From CAYJFX01 sp964370315 (GTDB taxonomy: Bacteria > Spirochaetota > Spirochaetia > Treponematales > Treponemataceae): 6,352 nucleotides of DNA. The position numbers and the translations under genes were made by a program. The notes beneath the pieces are model-generated. The model did no database searches, was not told where the DNA came from, and saw only the letters and a program-made list of their open reading frames with translations. This document shows, in pieces, positions 4,686 through 6,352 of this stretch (the stretch's first letter is position 1; the number at the start of each line of letters is the position of its first letter). The stretch lies in the NCBI GenBank assembly GCA_964370315.1, contig CAYJIS010000072.1, forward strand, positions 1 through 6,352, given 5' to 3'.

Positions 4686-4897
4686 CTTTGTGTCACACCT
4701 TCCAAATATTCTTCTAAAAGGGGAATGATATATCCTTCACCTTGTGTATGCAAACCTTCATAATTATTCATAAGATAGTCAATTATTCCTGCTTCTTCAA
4801 ATGATTTTGCAACTAGGCTACCGGAAACACTATGTTTTTTTGCATACATTTCTATACAAAACGAAACAAATTCGATAACTTTAGTTTCTGCGTTCAT
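4682..4897 (-). CDS. DUF3791 protein, putative antitoxin
   Basis: This 71-residue protein is read from ATG 4895-4897, supported by TGGAGA (4910-4905) 7 nt upstream. A start 33 nt further up would place that site and the promoter -10 inside the coding region, so I reject it. The sequence matches DUF3791: VIEFVSFCIEMYAKKH (7-22), SG (25-26), GIIDYLMNNYEGLHTQGEGY (37-56) and a C-terminal acidic helix IPLLEEYLEG. It is first in a three-gene operon and overlaps the DUF3990 gene by 4 bp. DUF3791 genes are commonly found beside DUF3990, and the small-first, toxin-second order fits an antitoxin; neutralisation of the partner is inferred. No DNA-binding motif is obvious. Confidence 0.85.
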   Translation of the reverse strand: MNAETKVIEFVSFCIEMYAKKHSVSGSLVAKSFEEAGIIDYLMNNYEGLHTQGEGYIIPLLEEYLEGVTQR

Positions 4898-4918
4898 AAT
4901 AGTATCTCCACTTATATA

Positions 4919-4949
4919 ATTATACCACAAAAAATTGTTCTTGTGTTAA
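4919..4949 (-). promoter_or_regulatory. Promoter of the DUF3791-DUF3990 operon
   Basis: On the minus strand a perfect TATAAT (4924-4919) with an extended TGG before it lies 21 nt upstream of the DUF3791 ATG, and TTAACA (4949-4944) serves as -35 at a long 19-nt spacing. The inverted repeat CACAA (4926-4930) / TTGTG (4941-4945) occupies the spacer and could be an operator for autoregulation. The -35 lies inside the right copy of the flanking direct repeat. Confidence 0.6.
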
Positions 4950-4977
4950 TTTAGCATAAAGTGGGAGGTTTTTCAAG
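4934..4977. repeat. Right copy of the direct repeat flanking the three-gene operon
   Basis: The core reads TTAATTTAGCATAAAGTGGG, then AGGTTTTTCAAG, and matches 3930-3976 about 1.0 kb to the left in the same orientation. It contains the upstream half of the operon promoter. Confidence 0.6.
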
Positions 4978-5005
4978 GTCGGGATTCGTGGTTATACAAC
5001 AAATA

Positions 5006-5061
5006 AGATCCTTCGACTTCGCTCAGGATGACAGAGGCATTGGGCGAAAATCAGAATGACA
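5006..5061. repeat. Dispersed short intergenic element, two related half-units
   Basis: The segment 5006-5032 contains AGATCCTTCGACTTCGCTCA followed by GGATGACA. This is a motif I recognise as recurring in intergenic DNA of many unrelated bacterial genomes. A weaker second unit, TCAGAATGACA (5051-5061), repeats the end of the first, TCAGGATGACA (5023-5033 region). ATCCT and AGGAT at its ends are complementary. No gene is seen between 4978 and 5143. Confidence 0.6.
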
Positions 5062-5143
5062 TACAAACCATCCACATTTACGCAAATGCGCCTCCTCTGC
5101 AATGCACCTTGAAAAAAATGGCCTTTTATGTTACCCTACACGC

Positions 5144-6292
5144 ATGAGTTATTTTGATTGGGCGGCAACTACTTTGCCAAATAAAGACATTTTACAAGAG
5201 TCTCTTGATGTTTCATTTGAGTTTTCTGCTAACCCTTCGGGGGTACATGATAAAAGTATTGCCTCAAAAAACAAGCTTGATGAAGCACGAAAAAGAAGTG
5301 CTGCAGTCCTTGGAGTAAAAGAAAGTTCTATCATTTTTACATCGGGTGGAACTGAGTCAAACTACCTTCCAATGCTATCCCTTTTACAAAGGCAGGCCGA
5401 GGGAAGCATTTTAGTGAGTGCTATAGAACATTCAGCTGTAAAAGAGCAAGCCATTGCCATGGAGCGCTGCGGCTTAAAAGTTATAAACGTTTCATGTAAT
5501 AAAGACGGTATTGTAACACCAGAAACAGTAATACAAAAACTACAGGATGACACCCTACTCGTTTGCATAATGGCCGTAAACAACGAAACGGGTGCTATTC
5601 AACCAATAGAGAAAATAGCCGATGCCATAACAGAGCATTGCAAGGGCAAAAAGCGGCCGAAGTTTCACGTTGATGCCGTACAAGCCATTGGAAAAATACC
5701 GTTTAATGTGGCACACCCTGGCATTGATACCGCTGCCATAAGCGCCCATAAAATCTATGGACCAAAGGGTTCTGGCATACTTTATATGAAAGATAGACAA
5801 GAGCCATTTTTGCGTGGTGGCGGACAAGAAGGCGGCCTTAGAAGCGGCACTGAAAATCTTTTTGGTATTTGGTCTTTAATGAGATGTTTTGAAGAATATG
5901 CCCAAAAAGAAAAGCTAGACGCACACATAGAAAAACAAAGCGCTATTATGAGCGATTTTATTGCAAAATTGTCCCAAATAAAGAATTGTGGAATAATTCC
6001 CGAGAACCGCGTAAAAGAAAGTCTAAAATACTCACCGTGGGTAATACAGGCAAGTTTCGATAAAATACCTGGTGAAGTGATGGTACGCTCATTGAGTCAA
6101 AAAGGCTTTTATATTTCGACGGGTTCTGCCTGTTCTTCAAGAAAGGTAAACCGTCCCGTACTCGCCGCAATGGGCATTGGAAAAGATATTGCAACAAACA
6201 CGGTGCGTTTTTCATTTGGCGTAGAAACTACTAAAGAAGAAGTAGATGCATTAGTTGAAGCCGTGAAAGATATTTGTGCAATGTTTGGGTAA
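5144..6292 (+). CDS. NifS/IscS-family cysteine desulfurase
   Basis: A PLP enzyme that takes sulfur from L-cysteine as an enzyme persulfide, for Fe-S clusters or thiolated tRNA and cofactors. I chose ATG 5144 (MSYFDWAATT), the usual family N-terminus, giving 382 residues; an in-frame ATG at 5102 would add 14 unlikely residues. Neither has a clear Shine-Dalgarno site. Active-site features: SGGTESN (67-73), EHSAV with H96, NNETGAIQP with N147, HVDAVQAIGK with D177 and Q180, SAHKIYGPKGSG (200-211) with Schiff-base K203, GGGQEGGLRSGTEN (225-238), and the catalytic loop STGSACSS with C330. The loop is of the GSACxS type. No scaffold (iscU/sufU), regulator or thiI lies within the window. The sulfur acceptor is therefore unknown and I give no symbol (nifS or iscS are both possible). 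Confidence 0.93.
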   Translation: MSYFDWAATTLPNKDILQESLDVSFEFSANPSGVHDKSIASKNKLDEARKRSAAVLGVKESSIIFTSGGTESNYLPMLSLLQRQAEGSILVSAIEHSAVKEQAIAMERCGLKVINVSCNKDGIVTPETVIQKLQDDTLLVCIMAVNNETGAIQPIEKIADAITEHCKGKKRPKFHVDAVQAIGKIPFNVAHPGIDTAAISAHKIYGPKGSGILYMKDRQEPFLRGGGQEGGLRSGTENLFGIWSLMRCFEEYAQKEKLDAHIEKQSAIMSDFIAKLSQIKNCGIIPENRVKESLKYSPWVIQASFDKIPGEVMVRSLSQKGFYISTGSACSSRKVNRPVLAAMGIGKDIATNTVRFSFGVETTKEEVDALVEAVKDICAMFG

Positions 6293-6298
6293 ATTTTT

Positions 6299-6333
6299 AA
6301 TTACTAATTACGAGTTAGTAAGTACCTAGTAAC
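6299..6333. repeat. Heptanucleotide-phased repeat after the desulfurase gene
   Basis: Five 7-bp units: AATTACT, AATTACG, AGTTAGT, AAGTACC, TAGTAAC, beginning 7 bp after the stop codon. Within it TTACTAA (6301-6307) and TTAGTAA (6315-6321) form a perfect inverted repeat that could fold. It resembles the block at 1786-1820. Confidence 0.5.
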
Positions 6334-6352
6334 TATCCAAGCCCGCCACATT

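Noticed and set aside
3930..4977. Integron cassette with attC sites (T. denticola carries a chromosomal integron)
   Set aside because: The flanking repeats do not show the paired RYYYAAC and GTTRRRY core sites, and the copies are plain direct repeats, not folded inverted repeats. No integrase is visible.

Overview
The window is AT-rich and reads like a host-associated spirochaete, most likely a Treponema. The pointers are a lipoprotein with a formylglycine-generating-enzyme (FGE/SUMF1) fold and a spirochaete-style lipobox, a leftmost protein that resembles conserved treponemal hypotheticals, and the DUF3990/DUF3791 and BrnTA modules. This assignment is inference; there is no rRNA or other marker gene here.

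Layout. Two plus-strand metabolic genes, aroB (3-dehydroquinate synthase, 698-1801) and a NifS/IscS-type cysteine desulfurase (5144-6292), bracket about 3.3 kb in which everything recognisable lies on the minus strand. A plus-strand conserved hypothetical, truncated by the left edge, lies before aroB. From left to right the bracketed block holds: (i) a short degenerate copy of the 3' end and terminator of an FGE-fold gene (1923-2008); (ii) a decayed brnT-brnA toxin-antitoxin locus (2008-2534), with the toxin frameshifted twice and the antitoxin cut by a TAA codon; (iii) the FGE-fold lipoprotein gene (2668-3594) with terminator, leader hairpin, promoter and a palindrome inside the promoter; (iv) a long-stem bidirectional hairpin (3784-3829); (v) a three-gene operon of DUF3791, DUF3990 (ADP-ribosyltransferase-like toxin candidate) and a 71-aa unknown, joined by two ATGA overlaps and flanked by imperfect direct repeats of about 45 bp.

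How it fits together. The two outer genes are ordinary metabolism and are not functionally linked to the block. The block looks like an accessory insertion zone that collects small selfish or defence modules: one dead toxin-antitoxin pair and one apparently intact tripartite toxin-antitoxin-like operon, each set between its own pair of related flanking sequences. The lipoprotein's last ~125 bp are far richer in G+C than the rest of the gene and encode the C-terminal segment that diversity-generating retroelements (DGRs) rewrite in treponemal proteins of this fold. It is therefore a candidate remote variable region; no reverse transcriptase or template repeat is in the window.

Intergenic DNA is repeat-rich: a composite of two perfect palindromes before aroB, heptanucleotide-phased repeats after both aroB and the desulfurase gene, a pentanucleotide tandem repeat, and a widely dispersed short element before the desulfurase gene. 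No tRNA, rRNA, CRISPR array, transposase or integrase was seen.
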